The notes under the pieces: model-generated
What the model was told of the DNA's origin: nothing
Databases searched by the model: none
The model's input: the letters and a program-made list of their open reading frames with translations, nothing else
Translations under genes and position numbers: made by a program
Part shown: one piece after another, positions 18,317 through 25,971 of the stretch
How the letters are laid out: each line of letters starts with the position of its first letter
Numbering within the stretch: position 1 is the stretch's first letter
Assembly: GCF_003626735.1 (NCBI RefSeq)
Contig: NZ_RBHX01000001.1
Coordinates: forward strand, 2,790,001-2,854,000
Direction: 5' to 3'
Length of the DNA: 64,000 nt
Source: Microbacterium sp. CGR2
Lineage (GTDB): Bacteria; Actinomycetota; Actinomycetes; Actinomycetales; Microbacteriaceae

Positions 18317-18958
18317 ATGCGACAGAACCCGAGTTTCTCGCTGGCCGATGTGACGGAGATGCGTCGCGTCGTCGACGGAAATCCCTGGGCGACGATCGTG
18401 AGTGTCGGCCCTGACGGTCCGGTGGCCTCCCACTACGTGGTGCTGCTGGACGAGAACCGCGACGATCTGACGATCGTCGGGCACGTCGGGCGACCGGACG
18501 ACCTGATCCACGGTTTGGGCGAACGTGAACTCCTCGTCGTTTTCCAGGGGCCTCATGGCTACATCTCGCCCGGCTGGTACGGCGACACACCCGCGGTTCC
18601 GACGTGGAACTACACGGCGGTGCACCTGTCCGGCATCCCGGAGATCCTCAGCGAGGCGGAGAACCTCGAGGTGCTCGACCGTCTGGTGGAACGGTTCGAA
18701 GGGCGGCTACCGGAGCCCCGGCGGATGTGGCAACGGCCCAACGATGCTCGATTCGTCGAGCGACTTGCCGCGGGGACGGTCGGATTCCGACTGACCCCGA
18801 CGACCGTCGTCGCGAAACGAAAACTGAGTCAGAACAAGCCGCCGGAGACGATCGAGGCGGTGATCGCCGCGCTGACCGGCGAGGGCCCCTACGCCAATCA
18901 GGCTCTCGCGTCCGAGATGCAGCGCGCCCAGGACGCCCGCACGGGGTCCGGCCGGTGA
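18317..18958 (+). CDS. FMN-binding protein, PaiB family
   Basis: 213 residues of the PaiB family, split-barrel flavin-binding proteins. In Bacillus PaiB was described as a negative regulator, but most members are of unknown role. Recognisable segments are GNPWATIVSVGPDGPVASHYVVL and GHVGRPDDLIHGL. WYGDTPAVPTWNYTAVHLSG is the family hallmark. A C-terminal KLSQNKPPETIEAVIAAL completes the domain. The stop overlaps the next start (GTGA), so the amidohydrolase is translated from the same mRNA. Confidence 0.88.
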   Translation: MRQNPSFSLADVTEMRRVVDGNPWATIVSVGPDGPVASHYVVLLDENRDDLTIVGHVGRPDDLIHGLGERELLVVFQGPHGYISPGWYGDTPAVPTWNYTAVHLSGIPEILSEAENLEVLDRLVERFEGRLPEPRRMWQRPNDARFVERLAAGTVGFRLTPTTVVAKRKLSQNKPPETIEAVIAALTGEGPYANQALASEMQRAQDARTGSGR

Positions 18959-20451
18959 CGGCCCGAGACACCGAGATCGGCACCATCCGCGCGGTCCGTG
19001 TGGCGGGTCCGGGGCGCGAATATCTCATCGACGATGAGCCGGTGGACATCTTCCTCGCGGACGGGAAGATCGACGACATCGCGCCCACCGGCGCGATGCG
19101 TGCCAGAGGAGAGGTGCTCGACGCCGACGGAGATTGGGCGGTACCGGGGCTTTGGGACAACCATGTCCACACCGTCCAGTGGGCACTCGAGACAGAGCGA
19201 TTGTCGCTTGCCGACGCGCGATCGGCGGCCGAGGCAGCTCATCTAATGCATGGCGCGTCTGTCCTCGCCGACGGGAGAAGAGTGGGCAGTGGCTTCCGAG
19301 ACGCCCTGTGGCCCGACCAGCCGAGCCTCGAGATCCTGGATACTGCCACCGGCGTGGTGCCCACATATCTCATCAACGCGGACGTGCACAGCGTCTGGTT
19401 GAATTCCGCCGCGCTCGAGCGAGAGGGCTACCGGAGCAGCACAGGTGTTCTGCGCGAGACGGACGCCTTCGAGATCTCGCGTCGCCTGAATGCCGTCGAC
19501 CCCGCGCACGGCGATCGGGCGGTGACGCGCGCGGGCGAGCGGGCCGCGGCACGAGGCGTCACCGGGCTCGTCGATTTCGACATGGCGTGGAACGCCGAGG
19601 CGTGGCCGCGTCGGCTGGCGACGGGATTCGCCGCACACCGTGTCGAATTCGCGGTCTACCCTTTCGACCTGGATCGGGCGATCGCCTCCGGCCTGCGTAC
19701 GGGCGAAGCGCTCGATGACGTGAGTGTTCCGGTGGGAACGGGCGACCTTGTGCACATGGGACCGTTGAAGGTGATCTCCGACGGTTCGCTCGGCACCCGA
19801 ACCGCCGCCTGCTCGCACGCCTATCCCGGAGACGGCACCGACTTCGGGACGCTGACAGTTCCACCGGAGGAGTTGACCGCACTGCTCACGCGCGCCGCCG
19901 GTGCGGGGTTAGCGGTCGCCGTCCACGCGATCGGCGACCGCGCGACGACCTCCGCGCTGGACGCGTTCACGATCTCCGGCGCCGCCGGCACGATCGAACA
20001 CGCGCAACTGGTTCGCCACGCCGATCTCGCGCGGTTCGCTCGCCTGGGTGTCATCGCCAGTGTGCAGCCTCAGCACGCCCTGGACGACCGCGATCTGGTC
20101 GGAGTGCACTGGGCGGGCCAGACCGGGATCAGTCACCCGCTCGCCTCCCTGCTGAACGCGGGTGCAATCCTCCGTTTCGGCTCGGATGCTCCGGTGGCAG
20201 CGCTTGATCCGTGGCAGGCCATCGCCGCCGCTGTCGCCCGTACCGACGGCGACCGTGAAGCGTGGCATCCGGAGGAGCGTCTCACTCTCGTCCAGGCGCT
20301 CGAAGCGAGTGTGCGCACGTCGCTCCGCCCCGGCGAACCCGCCGACATCGTCCTCTGCGGGGAGGATCCTGCTCGGGCGTCGGTGCAGCGGCTTCGCGAG
20401 ATGCCGGTCGCCGCCACCCTGCTGGCCGGCCGCATCACCTACGCCCGGTGA
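18955..20451 (+). CDS. Amidohydrolase family protein (YtcJ-like)
   Basis: 498 residues of the amidohydrolase_3/YtcJ group, metal-dependent deacylases or amidases of the cytosol. The N-terminal beta sandwich gives DGDWAVPGLWDNHVHT with the metal-binding HxH. Later HAIGDRAT, IEHAQL and FGSDAPV supply further His and the conserved Asp. Substrate cannot be told. The GTG start at 18955 overlaps the PaiB-like stop. Followed by a strong hairpin terminator. Confidence 0.87.
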   Translation: MTARDTEIGTIRAVRVAGPGREYLIDDEPVDIFLADGKIDDIAPTGAMRARGEVLDADGDWAVPGLWDNHVHTVQWALETERLSLADARSAAEAAHLMHGASVLADGRRVGSGFRDALWPDQPSLEILDTATGVVPTYLINADVHSVWLNSAALEREGYRSSTGVLRETDAFEISRRLNAVDPAHGDRAVTRAGERAAARGVTGLVDFDMAWNAEAWPRRLATGFAAHRVEFAVYPFDLDRAIASGLRTGEALDDVSVPVGTGDLVHMGPLKVISDGSLGTRTAACSHAYPGDGTDFGTLTVPPEELTALLTRAAGAGLAVAVHAIGDRATTSALDAFTISGAAGTIEHAQLVRHADLARFARLGVIASVQPQHALDDRDLVGVHWAGQTGISHPLASLLNAGAILRFGSDAPVAALDPWQAIAAAVARTDGDREAWHPEERLTLVQALEASVRTSLRPGEPADIVLCGEDPARASVQRLREMPVAATLLAGRITYAR

Positions 20452-20465
20452 CACTCGCCGAACAG

Positions 20466-20512
20466 AGCGAAGGGACTGCCTCCCGGCGAGGCCGAGAGGC
20501 AGTCCCTTCGCT
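20466..20512. terminator. Bidirectional hairpin terminator between amidohydrolase and dps
   Basis: A perfect 17-bp stem (starting AGCGAAGGGACTGCCTC) with a 13-base loop, followed by gttgtgtg. It lies between two convergent genes and would stop transcription from both sides. Confidence 0.85.
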
Positions 20513-20520
20513 GTTGTGTG

Positions 20521-21006
20521 TCAGGCCGCGATGTGGGAGACCAGGAACCAGCGGTCCTTCTCGAGGCCACGCTGAATCTCGATCGCCACGTCCTGGCTCG
20601 TCAGGTCGACCTCGTCGAGTCCGTCGACCGCTGCCTTGACGTCGGCGAGCACGGCGTCGATGTCGGCGATGACCGCGCGGATGAGGTCGTCCGACTGCGT
20701 GAAGCCGGCCGGGACGAGAGTCGAACCGGCCTTCGCGGCAACCGCGCTCACCCGGGCGTCGATGGGAAGGCCCAGAGCGACGATGCGCTCGGCAGCGGTG
20801 TCGGCGAAGTCGCCGGCGTGCGCCACGATGGTGTCGAGCAGTTCGTGGACGCCGACGAAGTTCGCTCCGCGGACGTGCCAGTGCGCCTGCTTGCCGTTGA
20901 TCGTCAGGGCCTGAAGGCCGAGCACGACGGGGGAGAGGAACTGTGCCGCACCGGCGGCGACGGTCGGGTCGATGGCGGTGGTGGAAACGGTCTGTGCCTT
21001 GCTCAT
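20521..21006 (-). CDS. dps: Dps-type DNA-protecting ferritin
   Basis: 161 residues. It forms a 12-subunit shell that oxidises and stores iron and protects DNA under stress or starvation. Ferroxidase ligands by alignment with E. coli Dps are H42 (KQAHWHVRG), H54 and D58 (VHELLDT), D69 and E73 (ADTAAER). The ATG at 21006 follows GGAGGAG. The leader contains the palindrome TCAAC-GT-GTTGA (21030-21041). A 12-bp inverted repeat lies further upstream toward the divergent carbonic anhydrase. Confidence 0.95.
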   Translation of the reverse strand: MSKAQTVSTTAIDPTVAAGAAQFLSPVVLGLQALTINGKQAHWHVRGANFVGVHELLDTIVAHAGDFADTAAERIVALGLPIDARVSAVAAKAGSTLVPAGFTQSDDLIRAVIADIDAVLADVKAAVDGLDEVDLTSQDVAIEIQRGLEKDRWFLVSHIAA

Positions 21007-21029
21007 CTTGTGCTCCTCCGAGGGATGTC

Positions 21030-21041
21030 TCAACGTGTTGA
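21030..21041. promoter_or_regulatory. Small palindrome in the dps leader
   Basis: TCAAC-GT-GTTGA lies 24-35 bases upstream of the dps start codon and could be a regulator half-site pair. Confidence 0.3.
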
Positions 21042-21090
21042 AGACAACGCTACTCACGCTCAGACATTCCGCAAGCAAGCTGAGGCTCCA

Positions 21091-21120
21091 CTCACTTCCG
21101 CGTGATTCCGCGGAAGTGAG
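21091..21120. promoter_or_regulatory. 12-bp inverted repeat in the dps / carbonic anhydrase intergenic region
   Basis: CTCACTTCCGCG and CGCGGAAGTGAG flank a 6-base spacer. The repeat ends 14 bases before the carbonic anhydrase ATG, between two divergent genes, so an operator is more likely than a terminator. Confidence 0.45.
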
Positions 21121-21134
21121 GGTAGTCTCACCTC

Positions 21135-21671
21135 ATGAGTATCGCCGCAGGAGCATCCGTTCTGGCATTGCCGGGAATGGCGCCTGCCATCGATCCGACG
21201 GCCTTCGTGGCTGAGGGCGCCCGCATCGTCGGCGATGTCGAGCTCGGAGCGGGCGCCAGCGTCTGGTACAACGCGGTGCTTCGAGCAGACTCGGCTCGGA
21301 TCACGGTGGGTCCGGAGACCAACGTCCAGGACAACGTCTCGGTGCATGTGGACGCCGGCCACCCGGTGACCATCGGAGCTCGTGTATCGATCGGCCACAA
21401 CGCCGTCGTGCACGGTTGCTCGATCGGCGACGGCTCCTTGATCGGGATGGGCGCCGTCATTCTCAGCGGCGCGGCGATCGGAGAGGGCTGCCTGATCGCC
21501 GGTGGCGCCGTCGTGCTGGGAGGAACCATCGTCCCCGCGGGCTCGCTGGTAGCGGGGGTCCCTGCGAAGGTCCGTCGTGAGCTCAGCGACGAGGAGCGCG
21601 CCGGCCTCATCGTCAATGCCGAGATCTACCTGGAGCACCAGCGCACCCACGCCGCGTCGACTCCGGCGTGA
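21135..21671 (+). CDS. Gamma-class carbonic anhydrase family protein
   Basis: 178 residues of left-handed beta-helix made of hexapeptide repeats. The zinc histidines are H71 (SVHVD), H88 (IGHNA) and H93 (VVHGC), the spacing of the Cam/YrdA/PaaY group. The role may be CO2/bicarbonate exchange, though many members lack proven activity. The start ATG at 21135 has only a weak ribosome binding site. Divergent from dps. tRNA-Met follows. Confidence 0.88.
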   Translation: MSIAAGASVLALPGMAPAIDPTAFVAEGARIVGDVELGAGASVWYNAVLRADSARITVGPETNVQDNVSVHVDAGHPVTIGARVSIGHNAVVHGCSIGDGSLIGMGAVILSGAAIGEGCLIAGGAVVLGGTIVPAGSLVAGVPAKVRRELSDEERAGLIVNAEIYLEHQRTHAASTPA

Positions 21672-21701
21672 TCCGCTCGGCCGCTAGGCTTGGCAGCGTA
21701 C

Positions 21702-21775
21702 GGGGCGGTGGCCAAGCTGGTTAAGGCAGTGGGCTCATAACCCAACGATCGCGGGTTCAAGTCCCGCCCGCCCTA
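21702..21775 (+). tRNA. tRNA-Met (CAT), elongator type
   Basis: 74 nt. The acceptor GGGGCGG pairs with CCGCCCT and the discriminator is A. The anticodon loop is CTCATAA with anticodon CAT, and the T arm is GCGGGTTCAAGTCCCGC. The 5' G:U pair at position 1 differs from the C:A mismatch of initiator tRNAs. CCA is not encoded. Confidence 0.94.
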
Positions 21776-21896
21776 CAGGAGAATGCGGAATCCGTGGTAC
21801 CGGCAGAGGCAACGGCCCTGTCAAGCCCTTCCCTGCGGACGCCGTCGTGCGCCAGACTCGACCCATGCGGCACTTTGCCGCGGAACGGGAGGCATC

Positions 21897-22157
21897 ATGA
21901 GCATCGGTTCTGGTATCGCGCTCTTCGTCATCGGCGCAATCCTTGTGTTCGCCGTGAACGTCGACGTGCAGTGGGTCGACCTCGACATGATCGGCTACAT
22001 CCTGATGGGCGCAGGGGTGGTCATCTTCCTGATCGGAATCGTCCTGCTGGCACGGCGGCGCCGCACGGAGACGGTTTCACGCACGTACGTGGACCCGGCC
22101 ACAGGCGCGCCGACGACACGTCGGTCGGTCAGCGCGAGCAACGACGACGTCGTGTGA
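21897..22157 (+). CDS. Small membrane protein, DUF6458-like
   Basis: 86 residues with two predicted membrane helices, about 6-22 (GIALFVIGAILVFAVNV) and 33-52 (YILMGAGVVIFLIGIVLLA). A cytoplasmic tail rich in Arg, Thr and Ser follows (RRRRTETVSRTYVDPATGAP). This two-helix arrangement matches proteins I know as DUF6458 in actinobacteria. Function is unknown. ATG at 21897 follows CGGGAGG. No partner gene on the same strand. Confidence 0.8.
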   Translation: MSIGSGIALFVIGAILVFAVNVDVQWVDLDMIGYILMGAGVVIFLIGIVLLARRRRTETVSRTYVDPATGAPTTRRSVSASNDDVV

Positions 22158-22201
22158 CGTCGAGCGCTGGCGGCACTCCGAGGAACGACTCCGGGGTGCC
22201 G

Positions 22202-22519
22202 TCAGGGCGCTGAGCCCGCTTCGAGGTGCTCTTCGACCAGCGTGATCCCGCCGCTGGAATTGGCGGAGTGCGCGAGTTCTTCGATCCAGTTCCTGCTGAG
22301 TTCCGGTGTCTCGGGTTCCTGGAACACGAAACGCAACGGGATCGACGGGTGCAGCCACAGCGTGGAGCGTCCCGGCGCGTCGCCCTCGGGATGCCGCCAG
22401 GACAGAGTGAAGCTCTCGTTGCGCCGGAGCTTGGTCGCGATGACGACCTTGAGATGTGCGAGTGCGCGGTCGTCGATCTGGATCGGATCCTGCGCCTCGC
22501 CGTAGTACAGACTTCCCAT
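22202..22519 (-). CDS. Small protein, DUF7882-like
   Basis: 105 residues beginning MGSLYYGEAQDPIQIDDRAL. It is typical of a short family common in Microbacteriaceae that I recall as DUF7882. It often carries the misleading label ATP-dependent DNA ligase. The sequence has the conserved-looking centre HLKVVIATKLRRNESFTLSW and WLHPSIPLRFVF. It has no nucleotidyltransferase KxDG motif, so ligase activity can be excluded. No Shine-Dalgarno is evident at the start. Confidence 0.72.
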   Translation of the reverse strand: MGSLYYGEAQDPIQIDDRALAHLKVVIATKLRRNESFTLSWRHPEGDAPGRSTLWLHPSIPLRFVFQEPETPELSRNWIEELAHSANSSGGITLVEEHLEAGSAP

Positions 22520-22688
22520 GCGTCAGCGGGCGTTTCGGGAAAGTTCGGGCGCGTGGCTCATGTGACTCCTCGTCGGGCGTGCCAGGGATCTGGGTAGGCG
22601 GGGATAGCTGAACTCTATCCGACCCGGTACCACTCGATTCGCAGGACGGCGACCCGCCGCGGAGGGCGAACGAAGTCTTCGCCCAGTG

Positions 22689-23618
22689 TCACGCTCGTGC
22701 CTTGTCGCGAGCGACGGACGGATGCGTCCCGTACGCCGCCCGGTAGGCCGCCGCGAATCGCGAGGGGTGGCTGAATCCCCACCTGCGCGCGACGACACCG
22801 ACGGTGTCGCCCGTTCCACGCTCGAGATCGTGGCGCGCACCCTCGAGGCGAGCGCGCCTGAGTGCTTCTGCGGGTGTGATGTCCAGTGCGCGGCGGAAGG
22901 CGTACTGCAATCCGCGCGTCGAGATGAAGGCGGCGGCCGCGACGTCGTCGACGGTGATGGCGAGATGCGCGTTGTCGTCGATGTAGGCGAGGGCGCGCCG
23001 AACGGTCGCTGGAGCCCCGCTGCGCTGGGCAGGGCGGCGAAGCACGTCGCTGAAAGTCGTCGGGAAAGCAGCGAGCGTCGTCATGAGAGCGTGGCGCTCG
23101 AGTTCGGCGCGAAGGATGCTGTCGCCGGAGGGTTCGTCGCCGACCGACGTGTCCAGGTAGCGGAACATGCGTTCCCAACTCCCCGCACCCTCGGGAGAGT
23201 GCGGGGACAGGCCGGTGGCACGGAGTTCGACCGCGTCGTGTCCCGTGAGGAGCCGGGCGCGTTCCTGTGCCGCTGTGCGGTCGAACACGAGCGCTCTGAC
23301 GGTTGCGGAGCGCGGCCACGTCGCTTGCACACGCGTTCCGTCCGAGAGCCAGGGCTCCGCGGGGTCGAGCGCGTCCCGGCCGGACCAGACGACGGCGTCG
23401 GGGGAGTCCACACGGCAGACGAGGATCTGCTCGTGCGGTTCGGCTGTCGAGTGGATCTGGGCTGCGAGGTCATACCGGACCAGCGCGACATCGCCCAACT
23501 CGGCGGAACGCCAGTCGAACCGGAATCGTCGCGGATCGACCCGTTCCAACGTGGCCGAGGGCACGAACTCTCTCCAGGTCGACTCCACCTCTTCGACATC
23601 CCTGGACGTGAACCGCAT
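22689..23618 (-). CDS. AraC-family transcriptional regulator
   Basis: 309 residues. The N-terminal 190 residues form an AraC-binding-like (cupin-type) sensor. The C-terminal 100 residues carry two helix-turn-helix motifs (ITVDDVAAAAFISTRGLQYAFRR and VGVVARRWGFSHPSRFAAAYR). ATG at 23618 has GGAGG 9 bases upstream; an upstream ATG is less well placed. Ligand and targets are unknown. The gene stands alone between the DUF7882-like gene and the exonuclease, all on the minus strand. Confidence 0.88.
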   Translation of the reverse strand: MRFTSRDVEEVESTWREFVPSATLERVDPRRFRFDWRSAELGDVALVRYDLAAQIHSTAEPHEQILVCRVDSPDAVVWSGRDALDPAEPWLSDGTRVQATWPRSATVRALVFDRTAAQERARLLTGHDAVELRATGLSPHSPEGAGSWERMFRYLDTSVGDEPSGDSILRAELERHALMTTLAAFPTTFSDVLRRPAQRSGAPATVRRALAYIDDNAHLAITVDDVAAAAFISTRGLQYAFRRALDITPAEALRRARLEGARHDLERGTGDTVGVVARRWGFSHPSRFAAAYRAAYGTHPSVARDKARA

Positions 23619-23663
23619 CGCCTGACACCTCCTACGTGGCCCGACCTCGGGCGACACCAGGAT

Positions 23664-24389
23664 TCAATTATCACCGGGAAAGCACGAACGCACCGGCCAG
23701 CTCCCGTCCACGCGCTCCTGCGGATCGAGCCGCCCGATGCGCACGAAATACTCCGTCAGCGAGTCCGCTTGCCAGCGAGCCCACGCGATCTGGCGCGTGT
23801 GCAACTCGCGCAACGTCGAAGGCAGAACGAACCGACGGGCAAGGGCTTGAGCGACACGCCCGGCCGCAATCGCATCGGCAGACGCTTCATGAGCACCGTC
23901 GAGCTGAACGGCGTAGTGCGCCGCGACGACCGCAAGAGTGCGCTTGCCCGGCCGGTAGCGGTCATACACCTTGTCGATCACGAGCGGATCGATGACCGGT
24001 GACGGATCGATCAGGGGTTCGATGCCATGCCGCCTCGCCTCCTGAGAGAGGAGCGAGAAGTCATACGAGGCGTTGTAGGCGACGATCGGGACTCCCTGCC
24101 CCAGCAGCGAACGCAGCGCGGACGTGACTTCCGCGACGACCTCCTTCGCCGGTCTGCCATCGGACTGAGCCTGGCGTGTGGTGATGCCATGCACGGCGGT
24201 GGCGCCGGCCGGGATCGGGACCCCGGGATCAGCGATCCATGTTCTGGCTGCGATCTCGCGACCGTCACCGTCCAGAACGCCGACGTGAGCGGTGACCAAG
24301 CGATCTGTCGCGACGTCGACCCCGGTCGTCTCGAGGTCGAAGACACCGACGCGGGTGAGCCAGGCGGGAAGAAGGGGTCCGGAAAGCAT
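23664..24389 (-). CDS. DnaQ-like 3'-5' exonuclease
   Basis: 241 residues of the DEDDh superfamily. Exo I is GVFDLETTGVD, Exo II is VAYNASYDFSLL, and Exo III is DGAHEASADAIAAG, with the His/Asp pair. It resembles the stand-alone epsilon-like exonucleases of actinobacteria, probably acting in DNA repair or as an editing nuclease. The C terminus (RWQADSLTEYFVRIG) is conserved in that group. Divergent from the alpha/beta hydrolase gene. Confidence 0.88.
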   Translation of the reverse strand: MLSGPLLPAWLTRVGVFDLETTGVDVATDRLVTAHVGVLDGDGREIAARTWIADPGVPIPAGATAVHGITTRQAQSDGRPAKEVVAEVTSALRSLLGQGVPIVAYNASYDFSLLSQEARRHGIEPLIDPSPVIDPLVIDKVYDRYRPGKRTLAVVAAHYAVQLDGAHEASADAIAAGRVAQALARRFVLPSTLRELHTRQIAWARWQADSLTEYFVRIGRLDPQERVDGSWPVRSCFPGDN

Positions 24390-24442
24390 GCGCTCACCGT
24401 AAGCGGACCCTCAGACGTTCCAGAGCGGAACCCGGCGACTCG

Positions 24443-24448
24443 TAGACT
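24443..24448 (+). promoter_or_regulatory. -10 element of the hydrolase gene at 24455
   Basis: TAGACT ends 6 bases before the ATG. The spacer CGGAGG could also serve as a ribosome binding site, so leaderless and leadered readings are both possible. Confidence 0.45.
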
Positions 24449-24454
24449 CGGAGG

Positions 24455-25354
24455 ATGACCGTCCCCTCGCCGTATGCCGAGCGTCTCCGCCGACTGCCGG
24501 TGCGACGATACGAGGTGCCGATCCGCGGCGCTTCGACGGTCTACTGGATCTACGGCCCCGAGGATGCAGCGGTCACCGTCATCGCCGTTCACGGGTTCCG
24601 CGGCGAGCATCACGGATTGGAGCCTGTGCTCGCGTACATGCCCGAGGTTCGGGTGATCGCGCCGGACCTCCCCGGATTCGGCGAATCCCTGCCGTTGCCC
24701 GGACGCACCCACGATCTCGACGAGTACGCCGGCTGGCTCCGCGATTTCGCAGCCGCTGTCGCCCCCGGCGCCGTCATCCTCGGTCATTCGTTCGGGTCGA
24801 TCGTGACGGCGGCCGCGGTCGCCGACGGACTGCAGACACCCAGGCTGATCCTGCTGAACCCGATCGGCGCCCCTGCGTTGGAGGGGCCGAAAGGGCTGAT
24901 GACCCGGCTTGCGGTGCTCTATTACGCGCTCGGGGCGCGGTTGCCGGAGCGCACAGGTACCGCGCTGTTGCGTAACCGGCTCATCGTCCGGGTGATGAGC
25001 ATCACGATGGCGAAGACGAAGGATGCGGCGCTGCGGCGTTTCATCCACGACCAGCACGACACCTATTTCTCGCGTTTCTCGGACCGCGACGTCCTCCGGG
25101 ATGCGTTCGTCGCGAGTGTGTCCCACGACGTGCGAGAGTTCGCTCCCGGCATCCATGTCCCCACCTTGCTCGTCGCCGCAGACCGCGACGACATCACGCC
25201 GATCGAGGCGGAGCGGATGCTGGCGACCCTGTTCGACGATGCCACCCTCGTCGAGATCGCCAACGTGGGACACCTCATTCACTACGAGACGCCGGCCGAG
25301 GCAGCCGGCGCGGTCCGACGTTTCCTCAGGATTCCCGTCGAGCGAGGCCGATAA
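24455..25354 (+). CDS. Alpha/beta hydrolase
   Basis: 299 residues with a complete alpha/beta-hydrolase core. The oxyanion loop is AVHGFRGEHHG. The nucleophile elbow is GHSFGS, the acid is in VAADRDDITP and the histidine is in NVGHLIHYE. The cap domain (about residues 150-220) is helical and basic. Substrate is unknown; esterases and C-C hydrolases share this form. The 3' end overlaps the convergent Lrp gene by 29 bp. Confidence 0.88.
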   Translation: MTVPSPYAERLRRLPVRRYEVPIRGASTVYWIYGPEDAAVTVIAVHGFRGEHHGLEPVLAYMPEVRVIAPDLPGFGESLPLPGRTHDLDEYAGWLRDFAAAVAPGAVILGHSFGSIVTAAAVADGLQTPRLILLNPIGAPALEGPKGLMTRLAVLYYALGARLPERTGTALLRNRLIVRVMSITMAKTKDAALRRFIHDQHDTYFSRFSDRDVLRDAFVASVSHDVREFAPGIHVPTLLVAADRDDITPIEAERMLATLFDDATLVEIANVGHLIHYETPAEAAGAVRRFLRIPVERGR

Positions 25355-25799
25355 GGCCGGCGACCCGGAATGGGATCACCTCTCCCATCGCGAGGGACGT
25401 CTCGGTACGTTCGACACCTTCGATCGAGAGGATTCTCGCATCGGTGTCGAACAAGTGCCTCGCGTCGCGACACGCCACTCGCGCCAGCAGGTCGACGGAC
25501 CCGCTCAGCCCATGCGCCTGGACGACTTCCGGGATGCGTGCCAGTTCGTTGATGATGCGGGGGAGCTCGGTCTGGCGGACGCCGATGCTGACGAAAGCCT
25601 GAAGGGGGAAACCGAGCACGTCGGGCGAGAACGAATGCTCGTACGACAGGAAGACCCCGGTCTGCTCCAGGCGGGCCATTCGCGCCTGGATCGTGTTGCG
25701 CGAGAGCCCGAGGCTTTCGGCGAGAGCGACGATCGTGACCCGGGGGTCGTTGGCGAGCGCTGTCAGAAGCTCGAGATCGATGCGGTCCAATCCAGGCAT
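25326..25799 (-). CDS. Lrp/AsnC-family regulator of the bkd operon
   Basis: 157 residues from ATG at 25799. The N-terminal winged helix-turn-helix is DRIDLELLTALANDPRVTIVALAESLGLSRNTIQARMARLE (two segments). The C-terminal RAM domain contains AFVSIGVRQTELPRIINELARIPEV and GLSGSVDLLARVACRDARHL. Divergent from bkdABC, as usual for BkdR-type activators that sense branched-chain amino acids. A perfect inverted repeat lies 36-52 bases upstream. An in-frame ATG at 25820 is the alternative start. Confidence 0.9.
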   Translation of the reverse strand: MPGLDRIDLELLTALANDPRVTIVALAESLGLSRNTIQARMARLEQTGVFLSYEHSFSPDVLGFPLQAFVSIGVRQTELPRIINELARIPEVVQAHGLSGSVDLLARVACRDARHLFDTDARILSIEGVERTETSLAMGEVIPFRVAGLIGLARRES

Positions 25800-25834
25800 A
25801 GTGCCAAACCCTAGCACCATCCCATTGCCCGCAA

Positions 25835-25851
25835 TTGAGCAACATGCTCAA
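25835..25851. promoter_or_regulatory. Lrp-type operator between lrp and bkdA
   Basis: TTGAGCA-ACA-TGCTCAA is a perfect 7-bp inverted repeat with a 3-base spacer, the size and form of Lrp/AsnC binding sites. A further cttgagc half-site follows at about 25865. Confidence 0.6.
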
Positions 25852-25971
25852 GCGCGTTCGTGATGCTTGAGCGAGGTGATGAGCAGACGTACCCTCAGAT
25901 CAGGCCGGCGACGACGCCGGACACCAACGCGCAGTGCCTCACGAGGGCTGCTGCCGAGTGGGAGGACGATG

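Noticed and set aside
22202..22519. ATP-dependent DNA ligase
   Set aside because: This label is common for the small family but the 105-residue protein lacks the ligase KxDG motif and is far too short.
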